Source: Gordonia malaquae NBRC 108250 (GTDB taxonomy: Bacteria > Actinomycetota > Actinomycetes > Mycobacteriales > Mycobacteriaceae). From it: a stretch of 41,500 bases of DNA. A program made the position numbers and the translations under genes. The notes beneath the pieces were generated by a model. That model saw nothing but the letters and a program-made list of their open reading frames with translations, did no database searches and had not been told where the DNA came from. Location of the stretch: assembly GCF_000344135.1 (NCBI RefSeq), contig NZ_BAOP01000039.1, positions 1 to 41,500 on the forward strand. Direction: 5' to 3'. Of this stretch, positions 28,495 through 39,005 are shown one piece after another (position 1 is the first letter of the stretch; the number at the start of each line of letters is the position of its first letter).

Positions 28495-29460
28495 CTACGG
28501 CAGGATCTCGACACCACCGGCGATGTCGAGCGGAAGCATCGCGAAGCCGTACTCTGCAGCGAGCTGTGCCTCTTCGTCACCGAGGTCACTCGTGCCGAGG
28601 ACCAGCACCGACGGCCCTGCACCCGACACCGTTGCGGCGTGTCCACGATCGCGCAGCGCGTTCATCAAGCCGCTCGACGCGGGCATCGCGGCAGCGCGAT
28701 ACGTCTGATGCAGACGGTCGCTCGTCGCGTCCATCAGGCACGTCGGGTCGGTCGTGAGCGCAACAACGCCGAGCGCCACCCGGCTCACGTTGAACACGGC
28801 GTCCGCTCGCGGGACCTCGTCAGGCAGAAGTCCGCGGGTCTCGGCAGTCGACGACTGCGTCTGCGGAACGAACGACGTCGCCTTGATCGACGGGTGCAGC
28901 GGCAGTTTGCGGGCGAAGAACTCCGTGTCGCCGTGTGTCCATGTGACGACGCCCGATCCGAGCACGGACGCAGCGGCATTGTCGGGGTGCCCCTCGAACT
29001 CGCTGGACAACTGGACCAACTGAGTCTGCGTCAGCGCAGGTCGGCGCGCATCGGCGACCAGCAGGCCCGATGCGGCGGCGAGGCCGCCGACGACTGCTGC
29101 CGCCGACGAGCCGAGACCACGGGAGTGCGGGATCGCGTTGACGCAGTGCAGTGCGATGCCCGGCGCCGCGACGCCCGCGGCTTCAAGGCCGCGGATCACT
29201 GCGCGCGCCACCAGATGCCGTTCATCGAGCGGGACGTCGTCCGCCGACTCCCCCTCCGCGGTCACCACAACACCGGTGCCCGGTTCCGTGACCGTCACAC
29301 TGACCTCGTCGTACAGCCCGAGAGCCAGACCCAGGCAGTCGAAACCAGGGCCGAGGTTGGCGCTCGACGCGGGCACTCGCACACGCGCGGTCACCCCGGG
29401 GGTCAGCACCAAGTCGGCGTCAAGCGCGCCGATCGTCACAGCGGTCACAGCGTTCTCCAT
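28495..29460 (-). CDS. thrB: Homoserine kinase
   Basis: A 321-residue GHMP kinase that phosphorylates homoserine with ATP in threonine synthesis. It shows the N-terminal PASSANLGPGFD and the ATP loop PHSRGLGSSA (111-120), plus a C-terminal GHMP motif around VSGAGPSVLVLG. The ATG at 29460 is 8 bp after the thrC stop, so it is the last gene of argS-lysA-hom-thrC-thrB. Confidence 0.95.
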   Translation of the reverse strand: MENAVTAVTIGALDADLVLTPGVTARVRVPASSANLGPGFDCLGLALGLYDEVSVTVTEPGTGVVVTAEGESADDVPLDERHLVARAVIRGLEAAGVAAPGIALHCVNAIPHSRGLGSSAAAVVGGLAAASGLLVADARRPALTQTQLVQLSSEFEGHPDNAAASVLGSGVVTWTHGDTEFFARKLPLHPSIKATSFVPQTQSSTAETRGLLPDEVPRADAVFNVSRVALGVVALTTDPTCLMDATSDRLHQTYRAAAMPASSGLMNALRDRGHAATVSGAGPSVLVLGTSDLGDEEAQLAAEYGFAMLPLDIAGGVEILP

Positions 29461-29468
29461 GATGAATG

Positions 29469-30554
29469 TCAGCTGACGCCGAGCGCACGAGCCACAGCCA
29501 CAGGATCGACCGGGATGGCGTCGACCTTCGGCATGCCGAGCAGCGCGGTGTCGGGGTCCTTCAGACCGTTGCCAGTCACAGTGCACACGACGGTGGACCC
29601 GGGAGTGACCCAGCCCTCCTCGTGCGCGGCGAGCAGACCGGCGACGCTTGCTGCCGATGCGGGCTCGACGAAGACGCCCTCTCGGCCTGCCACCAGGCGG
29701 TAAGCCTCGAGGATCTTCTCGTCGGTCGCCGCGCGGAACTGTCCGTTCGACTCGTCCTTCGCAGCGACGGCCTGGTTCCAGCTGGCGGGCGAACCGATGC
29801 GGATCGCGGTCGCGATGGTCTCCGGATCGCTGACCGGCGCACCGTTGACCAGCGGAGCGGCACCGGCAGCCTGCACGCCGAGCATGCGCGGCAGCGTGTC
29901 GATGATGCCGTCCGCGTGGTACTCGCGGTAACCCTTCCAGTACGCGGTGATGTTGCCCGCGTTGCCGACCGGCAGCGCATGGATGTCGGGCGCCTTGCCG
30001 AGCACGTCGACGATCTCGAACGACGCGGTCTTCTGGCCTTCGATACGCGCCGGGTTCACCGAGTTCACGAGTTCGATCTCAGTGAATTCAGCGGTCACCT
30101 TGCGGGCGAGTTCGAGGCAGTCGTCGAAGTTGCCCTGCACCTGGATCACCTGGGCGCCGTGCATGACGGCTTGAGCGAGCTTGCCCATGGCGATCTTGCC
30201 CTCGGGGATGAGGACGGCGCAGGTCATGCCGGCACGCGTCGCGTAGGCGGCGGCCGACGCCGACGTGTTGCCGGTCGACGCGCAGAGGACGGCCTTCTTG
30301 CCGTTGTTGACGGCGTTGGTGACGGCCATCGTCATTCCGCGGTCCTTGAACGAACCCGTCGGGTTCAGTCCCTCGACCTTGAGGTACACCTCGCAGCCGG
30401 TGATCTCGGAGAGGACCGGTGCGGCGATGAGCGGCGTCGCGCCTTCGTGCAGGGTGACGATCTTCCAATCGTCCTGCACGGGCATGCGATCGCGGTAGGC
30501 CTCGATCAGTCCGGGCCAGCCCTGGTGGACGGGCTTGTATGCGGCGTTAGTCAT
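29469..30554 (-). CDS. thrC: Threonine synthase
   Basis: A 361-residue fold-type II PLP enzyme that converts O-phosphohomoserine to threonine. The PLP lysine is Lys70 in [11 protein letters not shown]. The phosphate-binding loop GNAGN lies near residue 193 and the [12 protein letters not shown] segment near 90. It is the short threonine synthase type found in actinobacteria. Its ATG at 30554 overlaps the end of hom by 8 bp. Confidence 0.95.
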   Translation of the reverse strand: MTNAAYKPVHQGWPGLIEAYRDRMPVQDDWKIVTLHEGATPLIAAPVLSEITGCEVYLKVEGLNPTGSFKDRGMTMAVTNAVNNGKKAVLCASTGNTSASAAAYATRAGMTCAVLIPEGKIAMGKLAQAVMHGAQVIQVQGNFDDCLELARKVTAEFTEIELVNSVNPARIEGQKTASFEIVDVLGKAPDIHALPVGNAGNITAYWKGYREYHADGIIDTLPRMLGVQAAGAAPLVNGAPVSDPETIATAIRIGSPASWNQAVAAKDESNGQFRAATDEKILEAYRLVAGREGVFVEPASAASVAGLLAAHEEGWVTPGSTVVCTVTGNGLKDPDTALLGMPKVDAIPVDPVAVARALGVS

Positions 30555-31857
30555 TGGTTCCCTCCAGGCGGAGCACACTGGACACCTTGATGACGGAGTC
30601 CATCTTCTCGATTGCGGCGACTGTCTCCGACTGATCGCGGTCGGAGGCGCGGTGTGTGACGACGATCAGGCGCGCGTTCTCACCCGCGCCCTCCTGTCGA
30701 ACGGCTGCGATGCTGACGTCGCGCTTGGCGAACTCCGCGGCGACCTGCTCGAGTACCCCAGGCTTGTCGGCGACCTGCATCGACACGTAGTAGCGGGTCG
30801 GCACGTCGTCGATCGGCGCGATCGGCAGCGACGCATAGGTCGACTCGAGCGGTCCGCGGCCGCTGTAGACGCGGTTGCGGGCCGCCATCACGAGGTCGCC
30901 GAGCACGGCGGACGCGGTCGGCGCCCCGCCTGCACCCTGGCCGTAGAACATGAGGCGTCCGGCGTTCTCGGCTTCGACGACAACAGCGTTGAAAGCACCG
31001 TTCACCGTCGCGAGTGGATGCTCGAACGGGATCAGCGCCGGATAGACGCGGGCGGAGATCTTCTCGACACCGTCGGCCTCGATGCGCTCGCAGATGGCGA
31101 GAAGCTTGACGGTGCAGTCGAACTTCTTCGCCGCCGCGAGGTCGTCGGAGGTGATCGACGAGATGCCCTCGCAGTACACGTCGCTCGCGGTGACACGCGA
31201 GTGGAACGCGATGGACGCGAGGATCGCGGCCTTGGCGGCGGCGTCGTGCCCTTCGACGTCGGCGGTCGGATCGGCCTCGGCGTACCCGAGCCGACCTGCC
31301 TCGGCCAGAACGTCGGCGTAGTCGGCGCCTGTCTCGTCCATCTCCGACAGGATGAAGTTGGTGGTGCCGTTGACGATGCCGGCCACACGAGTCACGCGGT
31401 CGCCCGCAAGCGACTGCGTCAACGGACGGATCACCGGGATCGCGCCGGCCACTGCGGCCTCGAAGTACAGATCGACGTTGCTGGTCGCGGCCGCGTCGGA
31501 GAGTTCACCGGAGTGGACTGCCATGAGCGCCTTGTTGGCGGTCACCACAGACTTGCCCGACTGCAGTGCAGTGCGGATCAGCGTGCGCGGCGGTTCGATG
31601 CCGCCGATCAACTCGACGACGATGTCGACGTCATCACGAGCCACGAGGGCTGCCGGATCGTCGGTCAACAGCGCTGACGGCACACCCGAGCGCGGACGGC
31701 TCAGGTCACGAACTGACACGCCGCGCAGTTCGACCGGCGCACCGACGCGCGAGCGGAGATCGTCGGCGTTCTCGGTGAGAATCCGGACGACCTCGGCTCC
31801 GACGTTGCCCATGCCGAGGACGGCTACGCCGATCGGACGGGGTGATTCTGCGGTCAT
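30547..31857 (-). CDS. hom: Homoserine dehydrogenase
   Basis: A 436-residue monofunctional enzyme that reduces aspartate semialdehyde to homoserine with NAD(P)H. It has the Rossmann motif GMGNVG (15-20), the catalytic/substrate region around [10 protein letters not shown] and [13 protein letters not shown], and a C-terminal ACT domain (~355-435, [16 protein letters not shown]) that usually gives feedback inhibition by threonine. It overlaps lysA (ATGA) and thrC (8 bp), tying the lysine and threonine branch enzymes together. Confidence 0.96.
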   Translation of the reverse strand: MTAESPRPIGVAVLGMGNVGAEVVRILTENADDLRSRVGAPVELRGVSVRDLSRPRSGVPSALLTDDPAALVARDDVDIVVELIGGIEPPRTLIRTALQSGKSVVTANKALMAVHSGELSDAAATSNVDLYFEAAVAGAIPVIRPLTQSLAGDRVTRVAGIVNGTTNFILSEMDETGADYADVLAEAGRLGYAEADPTADVEGHDAAAKAAILASIAFHSRVTASDVYCEGISSITSDDLAAAKKFDCTVKLLAICERIEADGVEKISARVYPALIPFEHPLATVNGAFNAVVVEAENAGRLMFYGQGAGGAPTASAVLGDLVMAARNRVYSGRGPLESTYASLPIAPIDDVPTRYYVSMQVADKPGVLEQVAAEFAKRDVSIAAVRQEGAGENARLIVVTHRASDRDQSETVAAIEKMDSVIKVSSVLRLEGTND

Positions 31858-33275
31858 GTGGGATCCACCTCCAGGCTCAAGAAGTCTTCGACGGTCTCCC
31901 GTCGCAGGATGAGACGTGCTTGTCCGTCGCGAACGGCGGCGACCGCGGCACGCGGAGCCATGTTGTAGCGACTGGACATCGAATAGCAGTATGCGCCCGT
32001 CGCTCCGACCACCAGAAGGTCACCCGGTGTCAGGTCGGACGGAAGCCAGCAGTCGCGGACGACGATGTCCCCGCTCTCGCAGTGTTTGCCGACCACGCGG
32101 CAGACCACGGCGGGTGCATCGGACAGTCGGTTGGCGAGACGGACGTCGTACTCGGCGTCGTAGAGGACGGTGCGGATGTTGTCGCTCATACCGCCGTCGA
32201 CGGACACGTATCGCCTGGTCGCAGCCCCGTCCAGGTCGACATCCTTGATGGTGCCGACGCGATAGACGGTGACCCCGGCAGGCCCGGCGATGGCGCGACC
32301 CGGCTCGACCGCGATGGCGGGCATCGGCAAGCCGAGGCGCTCGGATTCGCGGCGCACGATGTCGACCAGCGACCGCGCGAGGTCCGCGACGAGGGGTGGC
32401 TCCTCCGACGGGATGTACGAGATGCCGAGTCCGCCTCCAAGGTCGAGGACCTCGATCTGCTTCGTCTTCTCCAGGCCGAACTCCGCGACCACGTCGGCCA
32501 ACAGGCCGAGCACACGGTGCGCGGCGAGTTCGAACCCGTCGATCTCGAAGATCTGCGATCCGATGTGGCTGTGCAGGCCGACCAACCGCAGGTTGTCGGT
32601 GGCGAAGACGGCGCGGACGGCGTCCATCGCCTTTCCGCCTGCGAGCGCAAAACCGAACTTCTGGTCTTCGTGCGCGGTCGAGATGAACTCGTGCGTATGA
32701 GCCTCGACTCCGGGGGTGACTCGGATCAGGACGTCGGCGACCACACCGCGCGCGCCTGCGAGACGGTCCAGACGCTCGATCTCGTACATCGAGTCGAGGA
32801 CCACGTGGCCGATGCCCGACTCCAGCGCGTAGTCGAGTTCGTCTTCACTCTTGTTGTTTCCGTGCATGGCTATGCGCTCGGCGGGGAAGCCTGCGCGCAA
32901 CGCGATCGCGAGCTCACCGCCGGTGCAGACGTCGAGCGAGAGCCCCTCCGAGTCGACCCAGCGGGCCACCTCGGACGACAGGAACGCCTTCGACGCGTAG
33001 TGCACACGGCCGTGAGGACCGAAAGCCTCCTGCATGTCGGAGCAGCGGGACCGGAAGTCGGCCTCGTCGTAGACGAACAGCGGCGTGCCATAGGTCTGAG
33101 CGAGTTCGTCGACGGCGACGCCGCCGACCTCTAGCACCTCGTCGCTGTTGCGGGCCGCACCGCGCGGGTACACGTTGGCGGGGATCTGCGACAGTTCGGC
33201 AGGACTGTTCGGCCGTTCCGCGAGGTGCGGAGCAGCGAGGATGTCCGCGTGACGCGGACCTGCGGGGTGGGCCAT
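31854..33275 (-). CDS. lysA: Diaminopimelate decarboxylase
   Basis: A 473-residue fold-type III PLP enzyme that makes lysine from meso-diaminopimelate. PLP Lys96 lies in [13 protein letters not shown] in the barrel, the glycine-rich phosphate site is [10 protein letters not shown], and the catalytic Cys region is GKHCESGD. The ATG at 33275 overlaps the argS stop by one base (TGATG). A GTG one codon earlier is an alternative. Confidence 0.96.
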   Translation of the reverse strand: MAHPAGPRHADILAAPHLAERPNSPAELSQIPANVYPRGAARNSDEVLEVGGVAVDELAQTYGTPLFVYDEADFRSRCSDMQEAFGPHGRVHYASKAFLSSEVARWVDSEGLSLDVCTGGELAIALRAGFPAERIAMHGNNKSEDELDYALESGIGHVVLDSMYEIERLDRLAGARGVVADVLIRVTPGVEAHTHEFISTAHEDQKFGFALAGGKAMDAVRAVFATDNLRLVGLHSHIGSQIFEIDGFELAAHRVLGLLADVVAEFGLEKTKQIEVLDLGGGLGISYIPSEEPPLVADLARSLVDIVRRESERLGLPMPAIAVEPGRAIAGPAGVTVYRVGTIKDVDLDGAATRRYVSVDGGMSDNIRTVLYDAEYDVRLANRLSDAPAVVCRVVGKHCESGDIVVRDCWLPSDLTPGDLLVVGATGAYCYSMSSRYNMAPRAAVAAVRDGQARLILRRETVEDFLSLEVDPT

Positions 33276-34927
33276 CACATACGCTCCGGTGCGCTCACGC
33301 CGACCATGCCGAGACCGTTGGCCAGCACTTGACGGGTCGCCTCGCACAGTGCCAGGCGTGCGGAGTGGACGTCGCCCGCTTCCTCGTCGCCCTGCGGCAG
33401 GACGCGGCAACGGGCGTAGAACCGGTGGTATGCCCCTGCGAGCGTCTCGAGGTAGCGGCTCACCCGGTGCGGTTCGCGGAGTGTCGCGGCTGTGGCGACG
33501 ATCTCGGAGAAGTCGCCGATCGTGCGGATGAGGTCGCCTTCGGCGTCGTCGTCGAGCAGTTCGATGTGCTCGGTCGACGCCGCCAGTCCCAGCTCGGCAG
33601 CCGTGCGCGACAGCGCCGACAGTCGAGCGTGCGCGTACTGCACGTAGTACACCGGGTTGTCGGAGGACTGCTTGCGCAGCAGGTCGAGGTCGATGTCGAT
33701 GTTGACGTCGATCGACGACCTGATCAGCGCGTAGCGAGCGGCGTCGACGCCGACGGCTTCGACGAGATCGTCGAGCGTGATGACCGTGCCCGCACGCTTG
33801 CTCATCCGGACCGGCGTGCCGTCCTTGACGAGGTTGACCATCTGGCCGATGAGGACCTCGACCGACTCGGGGTCGTATCCGAGCGCGGCCGCCGCGGCCT
33901 TGAGGCGCACGACGTAGCCGTGGTGGTCGGCGCCGAGCATGTAGATCAGGTGGTTGGCGCCGCGGTCGTGCTTGTCCTTGAGGTACGCGATGTCGCCCGC
34001 GATGTATGCGTGGTTGCCGTCGCTCTTGATGACGACGCGGTCCTTGTCGTCACCGTAGTTCGTCGACCGCAGCCACCACGCGCCGTCTGCCTCGTACAGA
34101 TTGCCGTTGGCCTTGAGCTCGTTGATCGACGCATCCACCAGGCCACGATCGAACATCGAGTTCTCGTGGGTGTACACGTCGAAGTCGGTGCCGAATTCGT
34201 GGAGGGTGCGCTTGATGTGCGCGAACATCAGGTCGACGCCGTCAGCGCGGAAGGTCTCCAGCCGCTCGTCCTCCGACTGCTCGAGCACACCGGGATGATT
34301 CTCGACCACGGTAGCCGCGATCTCCTTGATGTACTCGCCCGCGTACCCGTCCTCGGGGGCGGGCTGATCGAGTGCGGCTGCCAGCAGGGAGCGAGCGAAA
34401 CGGTTGATCTGCTCCCCGTGATCGTTGAAGTAGTACTCGCGGGTTACCTTCGCACCTCGCGCCGCGAGGACTCGCCCGAGGGCGTCGCCCACGGCGGCCC
34501 ACCGTGTTCCACCGAGGTGGATGGGCCCGGTCGGGTTGGCCGACACGAACTCGAGGTTCACGTCGAGAGCCGACATCTCGTCGCCGCGGCCGTAGTTCTC
34601 ACGGTCGGCGAGGACGGCGGCGACGGTCTGGTTCTGGGCGGCGGCGGCGAGACGCAGGTTCACAAACCCGGGTCCGGCGATCTCCGCGGATTCGATGCCG
34701 GGATCGGCGGCGAACTCCTCGGCGAGCCAGCCCGCCAGTTCGCGCGGGTTGATACCCGCCTTCTTGCCGAGTTGGAGGGCGATGTTCGTCGCGTAGTCGC
34801 CGTGTTCGGGACTGCGCGGACGCTCCACCACGACGGTCTCCGGAATCAGGTCGACGTCCAGGTCGTGGGCGGCGAACACGGTGCGCGTCGCAGCGCGCAG
34901 CAGAGCAGCGAGTTCGGTGGGAGTCAC
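33275..34927 (-). CDS. argS: Arginyl-tRNA synthetase
   Basis: A 550-residue class I synthetase. It has the N-terminal additional domain (~1-95), the HIGH-type signature HLGG (137-140) in [11 protein letters not shown], the KMSKS counterpart RMSKRAGT, and the C-terminal DALR anticodon-binding domain from about residue 435. The GTG at 34927 has no Shine-Dalgarno but a TAGGAT -10 box 8 nt upstream, so a leaderless or one-base-leader transcript probably drives the whole argS-thrB operon. Confidence 0.96.
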   Translation of the reverse strand: MTPTELAALLRAATRTVFAAHDLDVDLIPETVVVERPRSPEHGDYATNIALQLGKKAGINPRELAGWLAEEFAADPGIESAEIAGPGFVNLRLAAAAQNQTVAAVLADRENYGRGDEMSALDVNLEFVSANPTGPIHLGGTRWAAVGDALGRVLAARGAKVTREYYFNDHGEQINRFARSLLAAALDQPAPEDGYAGEYIKEIAATVVENHPGVLEQSEDERLETFRADGVDLMFAHIKRTLHEFGTDFDVYTHENSMFDRGLVDASINELKANGNLYEADGAWWLRSTNYGDDKDRVVIKSDGNHAYIAGDIAYLKDKHDRGANHLIYMLGADHHGYVVRLKAAAAALGYDPESVEVLIGQMVNLVKDGTPVRMSKRAGTVITLDDLVEAVGVDAARYALIRSSIDVNIDIDLDLLRKQSSDNPVYYVQYAHARLSALSRTAAELGLAASTEHIELLDDDAEGDLIRTIGDFSEIVATAATLREPHRVSRYLETLAGAYHRFYARCRVLPQGDEEAGDVHSARLALCEATRQVLANGLGMVGVSAPERM

Positions 34928-34935
34928 GGGTCCCT

Positions 34936-34941
34936 ATCCTA
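34936..34941 (-). promoter_or_regulatory. -10 box TAGGAT, promoter of the argS-lysA-hom-thrC-thrB operon
   Basis: TAGGAT lies 8 nt before the GTG of argS in the 49-bp gap after the upstream gene. Confidence 0.45.
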
Positions 34942-34976
34942 TTGGCCCCGACGCGGTTCTGGACAATCGGCGGGGG

Positions 34977-36332
34977 TCATCGCATCCCGACGACTTCAGA
35001 GCGACCTGTGCCGACATCGGAACAGGTGACGATCACGGCTCCGCGCACCACCGTCAGCGCCCGATTGGTCGTGTTCGCCGCGCACGGGGAGGGCGTTGTC
35101 GCCTCGATCTCGCCCGAGCCCGAATCGACAGTGAAGATCTCGCGGTACGTCGCGATGAGAAATCGATCCTGCAGGGATGCGACCGCGACGACCTCCTGCG
35201 GGCGTCCGTCCGACCCCAACGCGAGAGCAACCGGAATCGTCGTCTGGGATCCGACGATGCGAATCAGAGGCGCCTGTTGCCGGAACTGGATCAGAACTCG
35301 GCGATCGGTGGTCTGTGCGGTCGCTTCGACGGGGCCCGGAATCGTGAACACGTCGATCCTCACCCCGTGCGGGTCGCGGATGAGGGCTCTGGTCACCGCT
35401 TCGCCTGGCAGAGTCGACACCTGTACTTGTGTGCCGTCGTAGGCGAGGTCGCTGTGCGAGGCGCCGTCGTCGACTGCGGAGTCGGCCGTCCATCGGGTGT
35501 CTTCGACCCGGCCCGAGAACGAGTCGAGCACCGCGAGAAGGTGTCCTCGCTGGACGGTGACCGTCGGAGTCCGGTTCACCGAGGCGCCGACGACCACCGT
35601 GGGGCCGGCATCTGTGAACTCTCCGAGATCGTATGACCACACCTTCGTCCCGGCCAGCCCGTCGAACACCTCAAGCGTCGAGCCGCGTACACGAGCGAAC
35701 CCTGGGCCGACCGCATGGATCGTGCCTTCGACGGACAGCCGGTATCCTGGCGTGCCCACGTCGGCGGGCTCAGCTGTCTGCGAGCCCTCGCCGTGAACCA
35801 CCGGCTCCGTCTTCTGGAGGTACGGCACAGCGGCTGCGATCCCGAGCAGAACGACGAGCATCGAGCAGCCCGCTCCGATCGCGATTCCGAGTCCCACAGA
35901 TCCGCGAGGTCCTCCACGCGGGGCCCCCGCCCACACGAGCAATGCCGACGACGACGCGACGACCGCGGTGAGCGTCCAGACGACCGAACCTGCCTCGTCG
36001 ACGAATCGGGCGCCAGCCCAGTCGCCGTCCGCGGTCGCCACGACAGCCAGGGGTGAGAGTGCTGCGAGGACAGCCGCGCCCCGAACTGCGGGCGCCGCTC
36101 CCCGACCGGTGAGGTCCCATCCGGCAGCCAGGAGCGCCAGCACCGAGATCACGCATGAGGTGACCGGAAGCCACACCATCACCGGAAGCGGCTCGACGAC
36201 ATCCGCTGCAGTCACCGATCCCGCCAGTGCCGACATGACGGCTGTCAGCGCGAGCGACATCACCGCACCCACGACCAACGTGTGCGGCCGCATGTCATCC
36301 GACACTTCGCCTGCTTCCCCGGGTGTGCTCAC
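34977..36332 (-). CDS. Membrane protein with five N-terminal helices and a PQQ-like beta-propeller domain
   Basis: A 451-residue protein I cannot name. Residues ~15-180 hold about five hydrophobic segments. From about residue 200 on, repeated beta-rich blocks such as GTIHAVGPGFARVRGSTLEV and GTKVWSYDLGEF resemble PQQ/quinoprotein-type propeller blades, probably outside the membrane. No cofactor-binding or catalytic residues stand out. The GTG at 36332 is chosen because a TACGAT -10 box lies exactly 7 nt upstream; starts at 36359 and 36338 are possible. It is divergent from the mycothiol-type gene and 49 bp upstream of argS. Confidence 0.65.
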   Translation of the reverse strand: MSTPGEAGEVSDDMRPHTLVVGAVMSLALTAVMSALAGSVTAADVVEPLPVMVWLPVTSCVISVLALLAAGWDLTGRGAAPAVRGAAVLAALSPLAVVATADGDWAGARFVDEAGSVVWTLTAVVASSSALLVWAGAPRGGPRGSVGLGIAIGAGCSMLVVLLGIAAAVPYLQKTEPVVHGEGSQTAEPADVGTPGYRLSVEGTIHAVGPGFARVRGSTLEVFDGLAGTKVWSYDLGEFTDAGPTVVVGASVNRTPTVTVQRGHLLAVLDSFSGRVEDTRWTADSAVDDGASHSDLAYDGTQVQVSTLPGEAVTRALIRDPHGVRIDVFTIPGPVEATAQTTDRRVLIQFRQQAPLIRIVGSQTTIPVALALGSDGRPQEVVAVASLQDRFLIATYREIFTVDSGSGEIEATTPSPCAANTTNRALTVVRGAVIVTCSDVGTGRSEVVGMR

Positions 36333-36339
36333 GAGTCGC

Positions 36340-36345
36340 ATCGTA
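36340..36345 (-). promoter_or_regulatory. -10 box TACGAT, leaderless promoter of the beta-propeller protein gene
   Basis: TACGAT is followed by 7 nt and the GTG at 36332. Confidence 0.45.
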
Positions 36346-36439
36346 TCGACGGCGAACACACCGTTCGGTCACCCGACGGACGTCGACAAACACGACAAGA
36401 CTGCGAGAACACCTTCACGATTCGTCTGTTCGGTCGACA

Positions 36440-37048
36440 ATGGACGGCATGGGCCCATCGATGAGACTCAGCCGTCGCGATGTGTGGGCGATGGTCCACG
36501 ACGAACGCCGGCGACTCGCCGACGACCTCGCAGATATCCCCGACGAGATGTGGCAGACGGAGTCGCTGTGCCCGGGTTGGGATGTCGCCGACGTCGTCGC
36601 GCACATCGTCGACACCGCACACATGGGTCGTCTCGCGTTCGTCCGCGACATGGTGCTCGCGCGTTTCGACTTCGACCGGGCAAACGACCTCGGCGTACGA
36701 CGTCGCCGCCGTCCCCAGCCTGCAGACCTCGTCGCCGACCTCCGTGCGGCTGCCGACCTGACACGCACGCCCCCGGCGCCGCCCGCCACCCGGTTGGTGG
36801 AGGCGATCGTCCACGGCGAGGACGTGCGGCGACCCCTCGGGCTCATCGGTGAATACCCCGTGGACGCCGTCCTCGACGCGTTGGACTACCAACTGAAAAC
36901 GGCCGTCAGCTGGGGCGGAGGAGCCGAGCGCGCCGAAGGACTACGCCTGATCGCCACCGATTGCGACTACGTGTCAGGCGAGGGTCGCGACGTGGAGGGG
37001 ACCGCCCTCGACCTGCTGCTGACTGTCTCCGGCCGCGGAGCCGGGTAG
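36440..37048 (+). CDS. Maleylpyruvate isomerase-family mycothiol-dependent enzyme (DinB-like)
   Basis: A protein of about 202 residues with the DinB/MDMPI four-helix fold. Likely metal ligands are His55 (in CPGWDVADVVAHI), Glu121 and His125 (EAIVHGED). Members use mycothiol, the actinobacterial thiol, in isomerase or transferase reactions or in detoxification; the substrate cannot be deduced. Three in-frame ATGs (36440, 36449, 36461) are possible starts and none has a strong ribosome-binding site. It converges on the HAD gene with a 12-bp gap. Confidence 0.75.
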   Translation: MDGMGPSMRLSRRDVWAMVHDERRRLADDLADIPDEMWQTESLCPGWDVADVVAHIVDTAHMGRLAFVRDMVLARFDFDRANDLGVRRRRRPQPADLVADLRAAADLTRTPPAPPATRLVEAIVHGEDVRRPLGLIGEYPVDAVLDALDYQLKTAVSWGGGAERAEGLRLIATDCDYVSGEGRDVEGTALDLLLTVSGRGAG

Positions 37049-37060
37049 TCCCCAGCCTCC

Positions 37061-37747
37061 TCAGCAGCCGAGGGCGTCTGCCAGCTGATCGATGCCGGAG
37101 ACGTGGAACTCATCGAGCGGATTGCGCTCGGCGGGCTTGGGCTCCGGACCCCACTCGCGGGGCCGCTCGATGTACGCGGTCTGAAGTCCGAACGATCGCG
37201 CTGCGGCGAGGTCGGAGACGTGCGTGGCGACCATCAGGACTTCCTCCGGCCTCACCTGCAAGAGGTCCGCGACGCCGAGGTAGACCTCGGCTGAAGGCTT
37301 GTAGTGCCGCCACAGGTCGGCCCCACCGACGAAGTCCCACGGGAAATCGGCGTTCTTCGCCATCTCGGTCAGCAGTGCGACATTGCCGTTGCTGAGTGCC
37401 CCGATCGTGAAGCGAGTCTTGAGCCGGCGCAGTCCGTCAGACGAATCCGGCCATCCCGGAAGCACATGCCACGCGTGGACCGCCGCGTCGAGCTGTGCGG
37501 CGGTCGCAGTCACGCCGTACGAGTCGGCGAGCAGACGCTGGAGCGATTCACGATGCAGGTCGTCGAGCAGCGTCCACGGGCGTTCACCCGACTCGACCTC
37601 GAGCAGACCCGGCACGTAGGTGCGTCGCCAGTCGAGCGCGAGCTTGGACGAATCGAGGTCGGGGAACGTCTCTGCGAGCGCCGTCGACACGCCGGTGTAC
37701 CAGTCGGCGACCGTCCCGAAGGTGTCGAACGCGAGGACCTTGATCAC
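37061..37747 (-). CDS. HAD-superfamily hydrolase, haloacid dehalogenase type II-like
   Basis: A 228-residue HAD protein. Nucleophile Asp8 lies in AFDTFGTVADWY (motif I), Ser/Asn in GALSNGN (motif II), Lys in HYKPSAEVY (motif III), and an acidic residue in HVSDLAAARS (motif IV). Type II L-2-haloacid dehalogenases share this layout, but many actinobacterial members are uncharacterised phosphatase-like proteins. The GTG at 37747 overlaps the DUF1304 stop as GTGA, so it is the last gene of a three-gene operon. Confidence 0.8.
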   Translation of the reverse strand: MIKVLAFDTFGTVADWYTGVSTALAETFPDLDSSKLALDWRRTYVPGLLEVESGERPWTLLDDLHRESLQRLLADSYGVTATAAQLDAAVHAWHVLPGWPDSSDGLRRLKTRFTIGALSNGNVALLTEMAKNADFPWDFVGGADLWRHYKPSAEVYLGVADLLQVRPEEVLMVATHVSDLAAARSFGLQTAYIERPREWGPEPKPAERNPLDEFHVSGIDQLADALGC

Positions 37748-38130
37748 GCCAGCAGTCCGATCGCCAGCAACAGCACACCGATCGCAGGTGGGACGAGCTG
37801 CTTGAGCGCAGCCGACGTCTTCGACGGGTCCGACGCGATCAGCACGATGCCCGCCGCCACCATGCTTCCGGCACCCGCGAAGACCAGCGTCGCACCGACG
37901 GCCTGCTGCCCCGCGGCGATCACCGCGATGCCCGCACCGATGAGGATCGCGAGAAAGAGGTTGTAGAAGCCCTGGTTGAGAGCCAACGGCTTGGTCGCCT
38001 CCGCCTCCGCCTCGGAGGTCCCGAACACGGCCCGCGCCCGAGGTGTCGTCCACGCGATGGATTCGAGATAGAAGATGAAGACGTGGACGAGGGCCGCGAC
38101 GGCGGCGAAGACGAGACCTGCGATGAGCAT
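37744..38130 (-). CDS. DUF1304 small membrane protein
   Basis: A 128-residue protein with four hydrophobic helices. The conserved family start (HVFIFYLESIAWTTP) follows the first helix and LNQGFYNLFLA opens the second. The function of this family is unknown. It lies 9 bp after the shikimate dehydrogenase-like gene and overlaps the HAD gene. Confidence 0.82.
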   Translation of the reverse strand: MLIAGLVFAAVAALVHVFIFYLESIAWTTPRARAVFGTSEAEAEATKPLALNQGFYNLFLAILIGAGIAVIAAGQQAVGATLVFAGAGSMVAAGIVLIASDPSKTSAALKQLVPPAIGVLLLAIGLLA

Positions 38131-38139
38131 GCGGCGATT

Positions 38140-38970
38140 TTATGCCCGCGAGTACGCAGACGCCTCGCGAACCTGCTCCGGAGTCGGAGTGATTCCCGTG
38201 TACAGCGCGAACTGTGCAGCCGCCTGACCGGCGATCACCGCGTCGCCGCTGATGACCTCTGCACCGCGGGCGCGGAGCGCGCGGACCAGTGGCGTGGTCG
38301 GGGGCATGGCGACAACGTCGAGTGCGGCCTGCGCGCCATCGACCGCTTCCTGCGGGAACGGGAGATCCTCCGCTGCCTGCCCGCCGGCCATTCCGATCGG
38401 CGTCGCGTTCACCAACGTCGTCGGGCGCGCGTCACCCAGTTCCGCGGCATGAGCGAATCCGTACTTCGCGGCGAGTACACCGCCGGCCTCGACGTTCCGC
38501 GCGATCACCGTGACATCGGTGAACCCCTCGTCACGCAGTGCGGCGACAACCGCCTTCGCCATACCACCGCTGCCCGCCACTGCGACCGGAGCCGACCGAT
38601 CGAACGACGACGCCGCGAGCAGGTCCGCCACCGCCTGATAGTCGGTGTTGTACGCCCGGAGGACGCCGTCGTCGTTCACGATCGTGTTCACCGAGTCGAT
38701 CGCCGCAGCCGACTTCTCAACCACGTCGACCAGCGGAATCACCGCTTCTTTGTAAGGCATCGACACAGCCGCACCGCGGATCGGCAGTCCTCGAATACCG
38801 GTGACGGCCGCCTCGATGTCGGCGGGCGCGAACGCCTTGTAGACGTAGTTGAGGCCGAGCTCGTTGTACAGATAGTTGTGAAACCGCGTCCCGATGTTGG
38901 ACGGCCGGGCGGCAAGCGAGACGCAGAGGACCGTGTCGCGATCGAGAGTTCGGGAGTGGGGTGCGCTCAT
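38140..38970 (-). CDS. Shikimate 5-dehydrogenase-like protein (SDH-L type)
   Basis: A 276-residue protein of the AroE superfamily. The N-terminal SLAARPSNIGTRFHNYLY matches the Haemophilus HI0607 (SDH-L) subgroup I remember, not the PVAHSLSP of true AroE. Likely catalytic residues are Lys74 (MPYKE) and Asp110 (NTDY). The NADP-binding loop GSGGMAKA (133-140) is present. SDH-L enzymes reduce dehydroshikimate poorly, so the natural substrate is probably different. The ATG at 38970 is supported by a TACGAT -10 box 7 nt upstream. It is the first gene of a small operon with DUF1304 and HAD genes. Confidence 0.83.
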   Translation of the reverse strand: MSAPHSRTLDRDTVLCVSLAARPSNIGTRFHNYLYNELGLNYVYKAFAPADIEAAVTGIRGLPIRGAAVSMPYKEAVIPLVDVVEKSAAAIDSVNTIVNDDGVLRAYNTDYQAVADLLAASSFDRSAPVAVAGSGGMAKAVVAALRDEGFTDVTVIARNVEAGGVLAAKYGFAHAAELGDARPTTLVNATPIGMAGGQAAEDLPFPQEAVDGAQAALDVVAMPPTTPLVRALRARGAEVISGDAVIAGQAAAQFALYTGITPTPEQVREASAYSRA

Positions 38971-38977
38971 GGCTTCG

Positions 38978-38983
38978 ATCGTA
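38978..38983 (-). promoter_or_regulatory. -10 box TACGAT, leaderless promoter of the SDH-L operon
   Basis: TACGAT is followed by 7 nt and the ATG at 38970. It lies in the 35-bp gap after the sigma factor gene, so the SDH-L operon need not depend on the ECF promoter. Confidence 0.5.
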
Positions 38984-39005
38984 TGCGGACTGCGATGCTG
39001 CCGCC

